Assembly (NCBI GenBank): GCA_016165875.1
Contig: JABBOT010000014.1
Location: 1,552,341 to 1,616,340, forward strand
Length of the DNA: 64,000 nt
Direction of reading: 5' to 3'
Origin: Acanthopleura granulata
Taxonomy: Eukaryota > Mollusca > Polyplacophora > Chitonida > Chitonidae
Shown here: piece by piece, positions 1-11,800 of the stretch
Numbering within the stretch: the first letter of the stretch is position 1
Layout of the letters: each line of letters starts with the position of its first letter
Program-made: the position numbers and the translations under genes
Notes under the pieces: model-generated
Told to the model about the DNA's origin: nothing
Databases searched by the model: none
Seen by the model: the letters and a program-made list of their open reading frames with translations, nothing else

Positions 1-770
1 TCCAAAGGAGAGAAGTTATTGTCCTAGACCGGGAGTATCAGGAAACACAGTAACGTAGCTTGTGAGTGGCCAAAAGATCTCTCCTTCACTAAAATTTGGA
101 ATTCGCTTATATAGCAGCGAACAAGTAAATCTTTTGTGTCTAAATCGCCGGTCGAAATTTTTGAAGCTTTTGCTGTCTCACTTCCATGTATCGTCTGGAG
201 GTGTGCTCTTTCCGCTTTGGGTAACATTAATGCGGGACCGACGGCGAGAACCATCCGTGACATATCTGTGGGAATCTCATCTTGGGCCATGCTGTAGCGT
301 TGTTCCATCTGGACAATCAGCCACGCCAAACGGGTTTCCACCCGATCGTGAATTTAACCCATGTGTCGGCCTTAAACTCAGGCAGGTCCTAACCCGGACA
401 CATGTAATCAGAACATGTGCCTCGTAACAAACGCCTCACAATCGTGACCCCAAAGCAGTGGATAATAGCCAATACCCAACACTAAGGAAAAATTAAAGAC
501 ATACTCAGTGTGCATAATCACACAAACATCGGCTAGAACGCACCTGTACTCCTTGAATTAGCCGTGATTTATAGATTCTTCTTCGATTTCGATCAGTAGC
601 TCAGCAGCGTGATGATGTCGGCGTGCATGGGTAAAACAATGGCGGATAAGTGGGGGGGGGAACCGCGAGACCATGAAATACGCGGTTAAACTAGTAAAAA
701 TGTTCTATGAGCCTCGCAAAGAACCCTTTGCCTCACTCAATGTAATTAGAGTTCCACATCGAACCGTATC
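1..770. other. No recognised gene; one weak minus-strand open stretch
   Basis: I recognise no gene here. A minus-strand open frame at 24-341 and an overlapping plus frame at 62-427 are both open. The minus one has a more protein-like composition and could be an exon of a gene running out of the window, but no splice signals or homology support it. A poly-G run lies at about 651-660. Confidence 0.2.
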
Positions 771-811
771 ATTTCGTGAAGAACCATTGACGAACTTTTT
801 TTCCTGAGAGT

Positions 812-938
812 GTACATGGGAAGGTCCGTGAGCAATCTGCGGATGGTGGTGGGTTTCTTCCGCACCTCTTCAGCTGTCGTATAAGTGAAATATTCTTCAC
901 TACGGCGTAAAACACCAATCGAATAAATAAATAAATAA
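812..938 (+). repeat. tRNA-derived SINE (family 1), 5'-truncated
   Basis: The 3' part of the commonest repeat in the window. It shows the conserved body (GGAAGGTC, GCAATCTGCGGATGGT) followed by GTATAAGTGAAATATTCTT, ACGGCGTAAAACACCAAT and an AAATAAATAAATAAA tail. The tRNA-like head is missing. Confidence 0.85.
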
Positions 939-1728
939 AAAACAACAAAAGCAATAACAAAATGTAGTTTCTTACGGAGATTACAGCAGACCATAAATCC
1001 GGTCGAAATATCACGAGCCTGAAAGGAGAGTCTCTGTCCACAGAAACAGGTAAATCCACAGTTCCACGAGAATTCCTGGCACGCAAGATACCACTGACCT
1101 CCAAGTGACAATCTGTATACACACAGCACATCGATAACGGTTTATATCCAACTTCTCTGCGGAAGCACAGCCCACCCCGGGGAAGCTGGTTAGCAGTAAG
1201 GTCGGGGCGATGAATGGGGCCCGGCACAAAATGACCTCCAGCATGATCAGGACATATGCACATCACAGTACAAGGGAGACAACGGGCCACGCAAGCTGTG
1301 ACAAAGCCTCGAATGTGACCAAACACTTACACTAAATTGTGCTGACTGCAGCCAAAAATGGAGATAAAACTGACCATGTCGAATTGCACATTCTCCGTCA
1401 TAACTCCAGTAACTATAATTACGATAAATCACCAGCACACAATGTACCGATGAGTGTAAGACTGCGACTTGCACAGCAAAATGACTATATTTTAAAGCCT
1501 AATCCACATTCTAGAAAATTAACTTTCTGTTCGCACCTGGGAAGTGCTACTTATCTGAATGGATCTGCATTCATAATGTGGGTGAATTGTTCTGAGTTGC
1601 GAAGCGGAATAAATCCGAATACTGACTGCTGTTTCCATATGCATCTAATCCACATTCCATGACAACACTACAGAACATGCACCACGATTTTTATAATTTC
1701 GCAGACAATTATGCTAAAAACTCTAGTA
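939..1728. other. Non-coding spacer
   Basis: No exon with splice signals, RNA gene or recognisable repeat. The open frame at 1339-1662 has no coding character that I can see. Confidence 0.4.
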
Positions 1729-1812
1729 TTACATTTATTTATTTGATTGGTGTTTTATGCCGTACTCAAGAATATTTCACAAACACGACGGCGGCCAGCA
1801 TTATAATGGGAA
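1729..1812 (-). repeat. SINE family 1, 3' fragment
   Basis: Reverse-complement copy of the SINE tail and end: TTTATTTATTTGATTGGTGT, then the GCCGTACTCAAGAATATTTC block and CGACGGCGGCCAGCATTAT. Confidence 0.85.
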
Positions 1813-2449
1813 TAACTCACTCTGCCACGGAGGATCCACTGTACTATAATTTACGAAATTCTTGGACTGCGCCTTTACTGACTTGTTCGGCTAGGCGGTT
1901 CTCACTCTCAGATCCTATAATAACAATCGTTTCATTCTGTTGCTTGTCATTTGTATATTTTTTAGCCATATTAGGAATCTGTATTTGGGTTAAGCCAGGT
2001 GAGAGCCAATCTGCGAACTCCAAACCGCGGTAACAGCGTATCCTGGTTTATCTACGTGCTTTTTTGCTGTTCTGATGCACCCGGACGCCTGTAAAGGCAC
2101 TGGGGATTTTTAACAATAGAGATATCTTTACATACAGAGGGAAATAAACAGATTTTTCAATTTATTTTTAGCATTCCTAATAAAGGGGTGAGATGTGATT
2201 GGCGAAAACCAGGATATTGGCTTGATGTGACCTGAATACATGCATGAATATAAACACAATGCAGCTGTATAGGATCAGGGATTCAGAAATATTTTACTAG
2301 TCGCTCAAACATATGCCAGTGACAAACTGAAACTTTCAGTGACTGTAAGCTGTAACCGTGAACGCAAAGGTAAGGCAAACCCAGAATTTGGAAATATCTC
2401 ATCTTCTACTTAATGTATACACAGACTGTATGAGCGTGTATTTAAATTT
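1813..2449. other. Non-coding spacer
   Basis: AT-rich sequence with no supported exon or RNA gene. Confidence 0.4.
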
Positions 2450-2451
2450 AT

Positions 2452-2575
2452 TTCATTATTTATTTATTTATTTACTTACCTAATTATTTATTTATTTGAT
2501 GGTGTTTCACGCCGTACTCAAGAATATTTCAGTTATACGACGGCGGATATCATTATGGTACGAGGAAACCGGGCA
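2452..2575 (-). repeat. SINE family 1, 3' fragment with long ATTT tail
   Basis: Expanded TTTATTTATTTA tail followed by the reverse SINE end (CGCCGTACTCAAGAATATTT, CGACGGCGGA, GGAAACCGGGC). Confidence 0.8.
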
Positions 2576-2808
2576 AGTATCACTTTACGTATTTATTATG
2601 CTAAAATGTTTGCTCACAGGGCACTTGTCACCCCAGGATTGTCAGGGAAATTTGAATAAAGGAAAACGCCCTGAGACATTAAATTACTAGCATTTGTGAG
2701 ATACTTGTCGTTCACATGTGTAGCTTTTCCCCCTTATCGCTGTACCATAATATATCGAAATACTTCATCGTACTTTCTATGGGCTGTTGTCTGCATTCTC
2801 TCCTGCAG

Positions 2809-5800
2809 CCTCAAGACTAAAACCATGGGTTTACTTCATGTTTTCCTTGGCCTCATTACTCTCGGAGGTAAGATTTCTTTGATTCATTTGTTTGGAGTGT
2901 TACGCCGTAATCAAGACTATCTGACATATTATCTATCTGAGGAGGCCAGCAGTATGATGGGAGGAAACCGAGGTTAAGCCCACGTAGGCCGAAGGTTGCC
3001 AGCAGAGCTTCCCACGTACCACCGGAGAGGAAGCCGGCATGAGCTGGACTTCATGAGGTCCCTCAACCTAAGTAGTATACACAAATGGGGGTTCTGGCGC
3101 AATTCACCCGCTAGGGCCCTCCCCACCCCCTGGAGGACCCTCAGCCTCTGTTCCGGCCAGCTCAAGCCATATGGTGTCCAGCTACATAAACTTTTGCTAA
3201 TTATCTATGTAGATAAACGGGTCTTCGCGTACACAACTATTTGATAAATATCTGTGTAGACAAACGGGCGTTCACATTCAGAGATCCCTCTCAGCCACTG
3301 TTCCGGCCATGTAGACAAAATGGTGTTCGTATCCACAACTTTTTGCTAAATATCCATGTAGACAAACGGGGGTTCACATTCAAAGATTATTGACATAGGC
3401 TTTTGCTTTTTTTAGGCGCTCAGGTTGATGGTTCCATCCCAGGTGTGGGAATTTTTTTTCTCTCTCTTTTTTTTCATCAGGCTTGTGCTTTTACTTGGCG
3501 CTCAGGTTGGTGGTTCGATTCCAGGTGTTGGGGAAATTGTTTTCGTCTTTTTTCATCAGGATATTTTCTTGGCTCTTCACTAAAGTAGAAGACTCATTGC
3601 TCAGTCCAGGCCTGGGTTACCAGACTCAATTATGTCATTTATTTTATCGCTGAGTCTGGTGATTTCATCTGTCTTTTCTTGTACAGCGTTGTAAAGTTTG
3701 TGTATAATATATACAGCTAACCCCACTTGACCCCAATTTTGGTCAGAGTGAGTATATTGGATAAGCGTGATGGACACATCTTATAGCCGATTTGTGCGTA
3801 ATACTACAAGTATATCGAACTCCGGTATCCCACTTCTCTGTCGAGAGGCTTCGTCCTGCCCCTGCTGCACTAACTCTTCTTTCGTTTTCTTATTTAATGA
3901 AAACGAGTTATATGCTATACCGTTCCGAATCTGTTGTTTCATCTTTCGGTATTTTTCGACTTCACCGAGTATTAACCGAAACTCGGTATCCGAAACCTTA
4001 CCGTCAATTAGCGCCGTAGAGACGTGGTCGGTGATGGAATTAAGCTTACTCTCAGCCAGTAAACGAATTTCATTGTGTTTCTTGCCTTTGACGGACAGGC
4101 GCCGGCTTTCAAACATATCCATCTCACTGAGAAAGCCGCACACTAAGGCCGCGCCTTCCATGCCTGTAGACCCGCCCGGATAGCGCAGTCGGGAGAGCGT
4201 CCGCTTTCGAACCTGGGTAGGGTCATACCAAACACTTTAAAAAAAAAAACATCCTGCTTCCTCGCTAGGCGCTCAGCCTAGACTGGTCGGCCCGGTGTCA
4301 GTATAATGTGACTGGGTGAGGGGGCTTGTTGGCTGTCTTCGGCAAGTCGTCTCGGTGAGGCAGCACCAGATAAAAGATACGGAGGAAAGCCGCACCACCA
4401 TTTAAAACCTTTCGCACAACACCGTCTGTTACTGTTTGCAACAGGAGCTGGGTCACAGCCAGATAAATGACCCATTTGGGATTAACTGATTTAACCTGAC
4501 CCCATCTCCTCTGGGGAGATAGAACCAGGCTGAGATTTTGGAGCGCATTCAGAGCTTCAACATCCACATCGGCGTGCTCACTAAACTTCGGTGGTTTATC
4601 GATTGCCGCCAACGGTACCTTCTTTCATGAATAAACACCTTGTCGGAATTGGAAGGCGTAAATCTGTCCATTTACCCCTTGCAGTTGAAAACCATCGACA
4701 TCGGCGAGCTCATTCACCTTCGGTGGTTCTTCGGATTTTCCCAACGGCACCTTCTTTCATGCATAAACACCGACATTCCCCCGGAGTTGGAAGGCGTGAA
4801 ACCGTCCATCAATCCTTGCCGCTCAAAACCATCGACATCTGCCAGATCCGATGAAACTGTCTTTGCAACTGAAGCTCACTGGGTCCATCACGTCGGAGGA
4901 TGTGTAAAGTTACACTTAAGCACGTTGTATCTACAGGTTGGTCACGATCGTTTAACAGCTTTACAGTAAGCTACGACACGAGGCTACCGACAGTCTTTTG
5001 TACTTTGAACTGGTAAATGACTCCGTCCTTCCGGAGTTCATGCCTTCGTGAAACGTCGGGTCTGCCCTCAGAAGGGTAGAGCCTCCTGCAATACTGGCGG
5101 ACACTGCGGCGATGTTTTCGGACACGCTCACCTCGTCTAGGTGGACAAATATTTCTTTGTGGGACGTCAGTTTGGGTAGTTTGTCCCCTTCATTTATTCT
5201 GCTCATGGGTTCTCTTGTGTTTGAGAATCACAGAATATCAGCTATGTCTAACAGACTGATAGCGTCATTCTTTTTGAGCTCCAGGCGCACACGACCAGTA
5301 GCCTTATTGAGTTGCAGTTTAGCAGCCAAAGATCGGAACACTTCTACATCGCGGATACAGACGGTGTAATGGCACGACTATCAACTTACCGTTCGACCTG
5401 AAACGTACGTCAGCGTGTATTCGCCAAGATTCGGTACAAGGTTATATCGAGTAGGGCGACCTCGTACTGGCCTTCTTGATTGTCTAGATATGCTGGGAGG
5501 ACACTGCGTCCATGTTGAACATCGCTAAGTAACAAACGTATTCATCACTATTTGATAAGGCGTTTTCGTTCAATAGAAAAGTAACCCATTACCATGTCGG
5601 TAGGGTATATTCGAGTAAAGAGATTGAGGAGTCGAGTGAAATCTTAGTGATAGATCCCAGCCTGAACAACTCGCGAGTTGCTTTCGACCTAACTTTCCTA
5701 AAGGTGCTAGAACGCTACACCTTACCGGAAATCAATAGCGACACATTGGTTGAGAAATTGTACACGTAACCGATGGTGTGGTGGCAGAGCTAGCTCAATT

Positions 5801-8800
5801 TCGTCGTATGGTTTGCCACGACCGGTTGTGGGGTGTCAAGGGAAAATTCTCTAATAGCCGACAGTACACTAAGCAACTATGTATTCCACTTCCACTTGTA
5901 CTATCAAGTGCGCGGTATTCTGGAAGAGATCAAGGCATATCCTTGCATGGACATGGATGAATGGAGTCCAATCGACAATCCCTACGATCGGAAGGCATAC
6001 GAACGGATTTGCGCCCAGTTTTGGGTCTCCCCAGACACAGACTGGAGGCAAAAAAGAAGGGGAAACGACGGGTTAGGCGTGGCTTATTATTATGTCACGA
6101 GGACAGAGTACGTGAAATCGCATTATGACTACGATCCTAGCTGCAGATCATTCCAGGGAAGACCGAACAAGTTTCACATCAATATCATCTCGCAAGGCGG
6201 CGAGGGAAATCAAGCATGGACCACCTTCATCCGCGAGAACTTTGAAGGGTTTACCCAGGCAGGCGTGGAACGGGTGAGCAACACCATTCGGACTTATATT
6301 TGGGCAATCCTCGGAGCATAGGCACAGACCCGCAGCAGTATCATAGGCACGGGAGGCACTGCATTTGACACGCAGAAGGAGTTCGTAGCTAATGTCGAAG
6401 ACGCCATAACAAGACCTGTTGACCTTCCCTTGGCCATGAAACGGTATCGGAACGTCTTGAGGTATGCCCGCTCCAAGGTGAATTATGCGTTTGGCGAAGG
6501 TTTTTACATGGCGCCAAGTAATATGGACCTGCGAATCGAAAAATCAGTGGCGGTAACAACGAGATCGTCATAGCCACAACAAACCAGAAACTCAGGGTCA
6601 GCGGAGACGTAAACTTGCATTCGGCAGTTCATGCACAGGCAGCTGCTGAGGCTGGGGAGACAAGCATCGTCAAGCTGCAGTCAGCTGCATTACCCGTGCC
6701 GACTCCAGTAGTCCCGAGACCCGTGCCAGCATCGCTGACTCCAGTAGTACCGAATCCTGTTCAAGCAGTGTCGGCTGCAGTTTCACCGAGGTCACCGAGA
6801 GAGCACGATGAAGAAAAGGTGTCATTAGTAGTACTTAGCGTCGCCCTCGGGCTTGCACTAATCTGGTCACGCTAGATGTGCCCGAATGGCCACGTATAAG
6901 AATCCACCTGTACGACAACCAGGGCCCAAATATTCTCGGCAAACCTGTTCACGGTCAAGCCTAAAGCGCCGAGGAGCCAAGAGACGATGCTCCGTAAAAT
7001 ACCTGGGAGAGCCTCTGCGGCTTTGCCGGCGAACTTATCGAGAAGCCTGTCCAAGGCCCTCAGCTCCTTTTTTTACCCAACCCTTTAGACCTCCCTTGTC
7101 GGTTGGCTGAGAAGGTGGAGCTGGAGGCGCTGGTGCTGCAGAGCCCCTGGTTAGCGCAAGCACCAGGGTCGACACGATAAAACCCAACGCAGTTAGGATG
7201 TTGGCTATGGTGACCCCCTGTTCGCGGAACAAAGTCCGAAGGCGTTCGGCAGAAGTTGTGTCCTCATGAAAAGCGCGGCTGATCGTTTCCCTGATCTGAC
7301 TGATGTGCGAGCGCAGAGCTGCACACCCGTGCAAAGGCGGTCTCGAGGCGGGCCACCCTTTCATCTCGAAGGTCTCGCAATCGTTCTGCAATGCGGCGCC
7401 TGGAGAACTCATCGGTGGCCTCATCAAGTTTTCATTTCTCCCAAGCAATGTGCTCGTCCAGTGCAGTCAATTTAGCAATGTTATTTGTGAGTTTCCCTCT
7501 GATGGTCTGCATTGCCTAATCGAGTCCCCGCAGCTCACGGAGGTTCAGCGGGGTGTCACCGAGTGTGCTCAGAGCCCACTGAATCTGAGATTCAGTCAAC
7601 GTGGTTTTGATGGTTGCGACCGCTTCAGATGTTTCCTGCACCGCTTGTTCCACATTCTCTGTAGCCGCGGCTTCACCTAGGTCATCCTTAACTTTTTGAA
7701 GAGCTGTCACGACTTTTGATTCATTCCACCCCATAACGCCTCTCTAGTGTCGACAGCGCGAGTGGCTTACCCGCACTTTTGCTGATAATCACAAAGTTGG
7801 AATAAGCCACAAGGCGTAGTCATCTACGGCTGTCCGTGTGGGCTCACGCGCAAGTGATTGTGTGTTTTCCTCTCCTTGGCTGGGCTGTTCCACTCCGAAC
7901 ACAACGAGGTAACTTGCGTCCACTCATTATCTGGCTCATCAACTTGAACATCATCTAGAGGGTCCAAACTAAAATCCCTCATTCTATTGAAGAAATGATG
8001 TAATCTTGCACTAGTTATTAATATCTACAGGATCAATTCGTTGTTTAATGAACATGAGTCAATACGGACGCAAGCTCAATCCGCATCGCAACCTCCGTGA
8101 AGAGATGGGGTCAAAGGCGTGCAGCAGTCGGTCGTCATCACAGATAACCCGAGTACAATATACAGCTAGCCCCCACTTGACTTCGGTTCCCAAAACTCGG
8201 CGCCCACGGCGCCCATGTCTTTGGCTTAGTTATGGGATATCCAGATTGGGTAAGATGGTCATTAGAGGCTCCCCTCCCAAGTTAGACTTCATCCCCTGTG
8301 ATATCGGGATGGTGGTCGTGGACGTGGCCCAAACGGTGACGGCCAAGGGCATGCTATTTAAACAGGGGATCATTCCAGCAGATATTAGGACATAGAAATG
8401 GCCTCGATCGCAATGATGGTTGAGGGCGCTCTGGTAAATGCACTTGCTTTTTCAGGTAGTTGCTTTCTCTTCTCAACTCTTCGAATCTCCACGGTCGATG
8501 CGGAGCGAAAACGCCACAATAAAGCTATAGATCAGCTCCAGGCAGCTCAGGCGGCGTGGTCTCAAAAAAGGACAAAGCGTCTGGACTGGATTAATGACGA
8601 ACTTAGTCGACAGGGGCACACAGGGCGCACATTTCGCGATGTTGACTCCGCGATTCGCTAGTACGCTCAGGTCACGGGGAAAACACTTAGCCCCGCGGGG
8701 CCCTTACCTGTCCTAAGCGATTTCTATACACCGTCGTAGGGCCAAAAAGAACGCGAGATCGCCTTCAGCTTCCTCGGGATGGGTGTGAATGTGCTAGTCG

Positions 8801-11800
8801 CCTACAAACTCGCCGAGTGATCCGAATAGACTGTGCTGCACTAACTCCTCGCCGTAATAGCAGGCACGACATGAGTAGTGAGGCTAGAGCTAATTTTCCG
8901 TACCATTTGTATTTACCGTTTAGATATATATATATATATCACACATGATGGATTTGCCCGAAGAGCTATACTCCCCGATGGTAGAGTTCGGCTACTGTGC
9001 CCGCCGCCACAAGATTTCTGGTCCTCTGGCCACGATACTGATGGATAGCGCACACAAGACGCTTGAAGTCTGGCGGCAGGACGAAATGTCTGCCATGCGT
9101 TTCGATGAAAGGGTGCTTGAGGGCCCGACCAACCTCCGGACGACGAACGTGCAGCTTCCGAAGTGTTTGGCTATCGCCTGTTGGAGACGTCTCAGGCTGC
9201 TGGAATAGCATGATTATGGTGCCTACTACCATTGCCGACCAGTTGCCTATTCGTCTATCGAAGATATACTATAGCCCCCAGGGCTACTGGAGAGGCATTG
9301 CTGCCATCAAGAAACTAGCTACTGCTGCAAACGTTTCTGAAGGCAAGGTGGCGATTGGTTGAAAAAACAGGCCATCTTGCAGATTTTCCTACCATCCCCG
9401 CGGTATATTCCACGGCCAAATTTTAATCTTGCTGCAACAAATAAGGTCCATCAAGCTGACCTGCTCCCTGTACCAACCAGGCGAGATGGAGGGTGGTCGC
9501 CGTCCCTCGGCTGATCCAGTGTGATCCCTGAATGTGTACCGACTCGGGCGTTCGGTAACTAAACCCGATGAGCCTGTGTTGTACCACCTGCTGGATGGCC
9601 AGCAGCGGGGATTTGTCCGCGATTTCTCGTGGTGCCACCTGACACTCAGCTTCTGCCTGATAGGGTCCTACAGCGCCGCTAGGAGCTCAGCCTGTCGGAA
9701 GGGTATCTTTTTGTCCATAAGCTAGCTTATCCACCCCATTTTCTCCTATCTATCGCTTGGAGTCGAATGTATGCATTCATTGTGGCTGCAATGGCGGTTA
9801 TATAGACAGATATATGGTAGACGCACTCTGACTGTGCCCCGATGTTACACCCTCGACAGGGCGTCGAGATGGAGGAGTACCTGCTCATGCGCGCAAGATG
9901 GATCGTCCAGAAATCACCAAGGCAGGTTTTTCCGTAGGCCTCTCGGGAGCCGACGAGAAACCATTCACAATTACGCTGTGCTTTCATTGTCATTGGGATA
10001 CCATACCCACATTTTTCTCTAATTGGAGCCTCGGTTTGTGTGACATTCTGCTGGCTACTAGAGACTATGGTTCGTGACGACCACGAGTGCGTTTTCCATC
10101 CGGTTGCGGCTTCGCGCACAAATCGGATATGCGATAATCCCGCGTGGGATCAAATCGTGATCGTGAATCCTCCTACGAAGCAGGTATATGATTCTCTGAA
10201 CGCGCTAGCGTATGGTGGTGGGTATGGCATCATATCAGTCTCGAAGATAGTCTCCAAGAGGTCGGCGCGGTAGGCCCGCGTGACCTCTATCCACTCTAGT
10301 ACAGAGATTATCGTGCGGCCACAGGGCGGCCTCGGGATAGAAGAGGTGAACCGTCCCAGTCGATGCCATCTTTTCTTTCAGCATCGAGCTATGTTATGTT
10401 TCTGTTCGGTCTCTAACAGAGGGTTGGTCGGCCTATGCCAATTATCTCTGAATGTGAACGCTCGTTTGTCCACATGGATATTTGGCAAAAAGTTGTGTAC
10501 GTGAACACCCTTTTGTCTACACAGATAATTGGCAAAAGTTTATGTAGCTGGACACCATATGACTTGAGCTAACCGGAACAGGGGCTGAGGGCCCTCCAGG
10601 GGGGTGATGATGGCCCTAACGGGTGAATTGCGCCAGAGCCCCTATTTGTATACACTACTACCTACGTGGCCGCCCACAGGCTTGTGGTTGGAAGAAACCT
10701 GGCAACTCTTCTGAACCACAGGCGCCTCCCAACCAGGAAATCCTGGGTTCGAATTTGTGACCTTATCATGTGGCTAAATGATAAACATGGACGCAGTTTG
10801 AAAGGCCAAAAAAAACCCCCTTTCCTAGACCTTTGGGACTCTGGCTGTGAATTACTATGTTGACGTTGGTGGCATGTATTTGAACCAGGCTGTGGCAAAA
10901 CAGTATTATAGTTTGTTCAATTGTCCACATGATCTATTAAATGCTATAAAAGTTGAACAGATCATTTTGGCTGTGAATCTTGTTGCCTGTTTTAACTGCA
11001 CAGTTGCACGGCATCGTTCATTTGTAGGACATATTAAGCTGGATAACAAAAGATACCCACATTTTATCAGACAACCTGACGATTAAGCAAACCGTATCCT
11101 TATACTTAGATGTTTAGATTTAAACACTTATATGCAAATAACAGCTTAGTATTTTTAACTTGTATCTAGATATCTATGTAAAAATGCAATAATTATCTCT
11201 ACCTTACACAAATCGTATCATGTTTTATTGTCATTTACTGTCATATAGTTAAATATATAACTATATATATATTCATAGTCATATATATTTAAATTGTTAT
11301 CTTCCCTGTAAATGAGTTTGATGTCCCTTGATGAGTAAAGTAAATAAACAATAATCAATACAAGCTTGATCTGAGTAAGCGTGTGGTTGGGACGCTTTCT
11401 CCAATAAATGTCGTATTTCCTCTTGGTTTCAGGGGCATTCTTCCTGTCCTTTGCAAAACACGGCCCCAGTAAGTAACAAAAATCATGGAAATGCAGATCG
11501 ATTGGTTTGGTGAAACCACAAGGCCTAATATCTTCTATGGAAGATAAATTACGAAAGTATTTTTACATAAGGCGGATATTAAAAATTTCCTCGTTTCCTA
11601 TGATCTCTTGAGGCTATTTTTTTTCATAAAAATGTACAATTTCGGTGAATTTGCACCAGAACTATTCTATTTCGTCTGCTAAAATGTAACATTTTCTCGA
11701 AACTAAAAAACTTACATGTATATATATGTATCATATATTAGTAACTGGCGTTTCATTTACAATCAGTGTTTATTTTGAACTATTAATCTGATCTTTCCCT

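Larger units (their letters stand above)
3071..10659. mobile_element. 7.6-kb DNA element with long terminal inverted repeats, decayed, virus-like gene set
   Basis: The ends are inverted copies (AGTAGTATACACAAAT at the left, ATTTGTATACACTACT at the right), with similarity continuing for more than 220 bp inward. The 5-bp sequence ACCTA flanks both sides (3066-3070 and 10660-10664). Inside are at least eight gene remnants in four strand blocks: minus 3.8-5.4 kb, plus 5.6-6.9 kb, minus 6.9-7.7 kb, plus 8.0-10.3 kb. Several have hydrophobic helices or coiled-coil-like stretches, and one resembles an integrase. Long TIRs, AG termini and an integrase suggest a Polinton/Maverick-type or related integrating element. 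However, it is much shorter than usual for Polintons and I see no DNA polymerase, packaging ATPase or capsid gene. All frames are broken, so the copy is dead. Confidence 0.8.

Noticed and set aside
769..1326. Long minus-strand open frame of 185 codons
   Set aside because: It runs through the SINE at 812-938 and has no domain or splice support. Chance frame.
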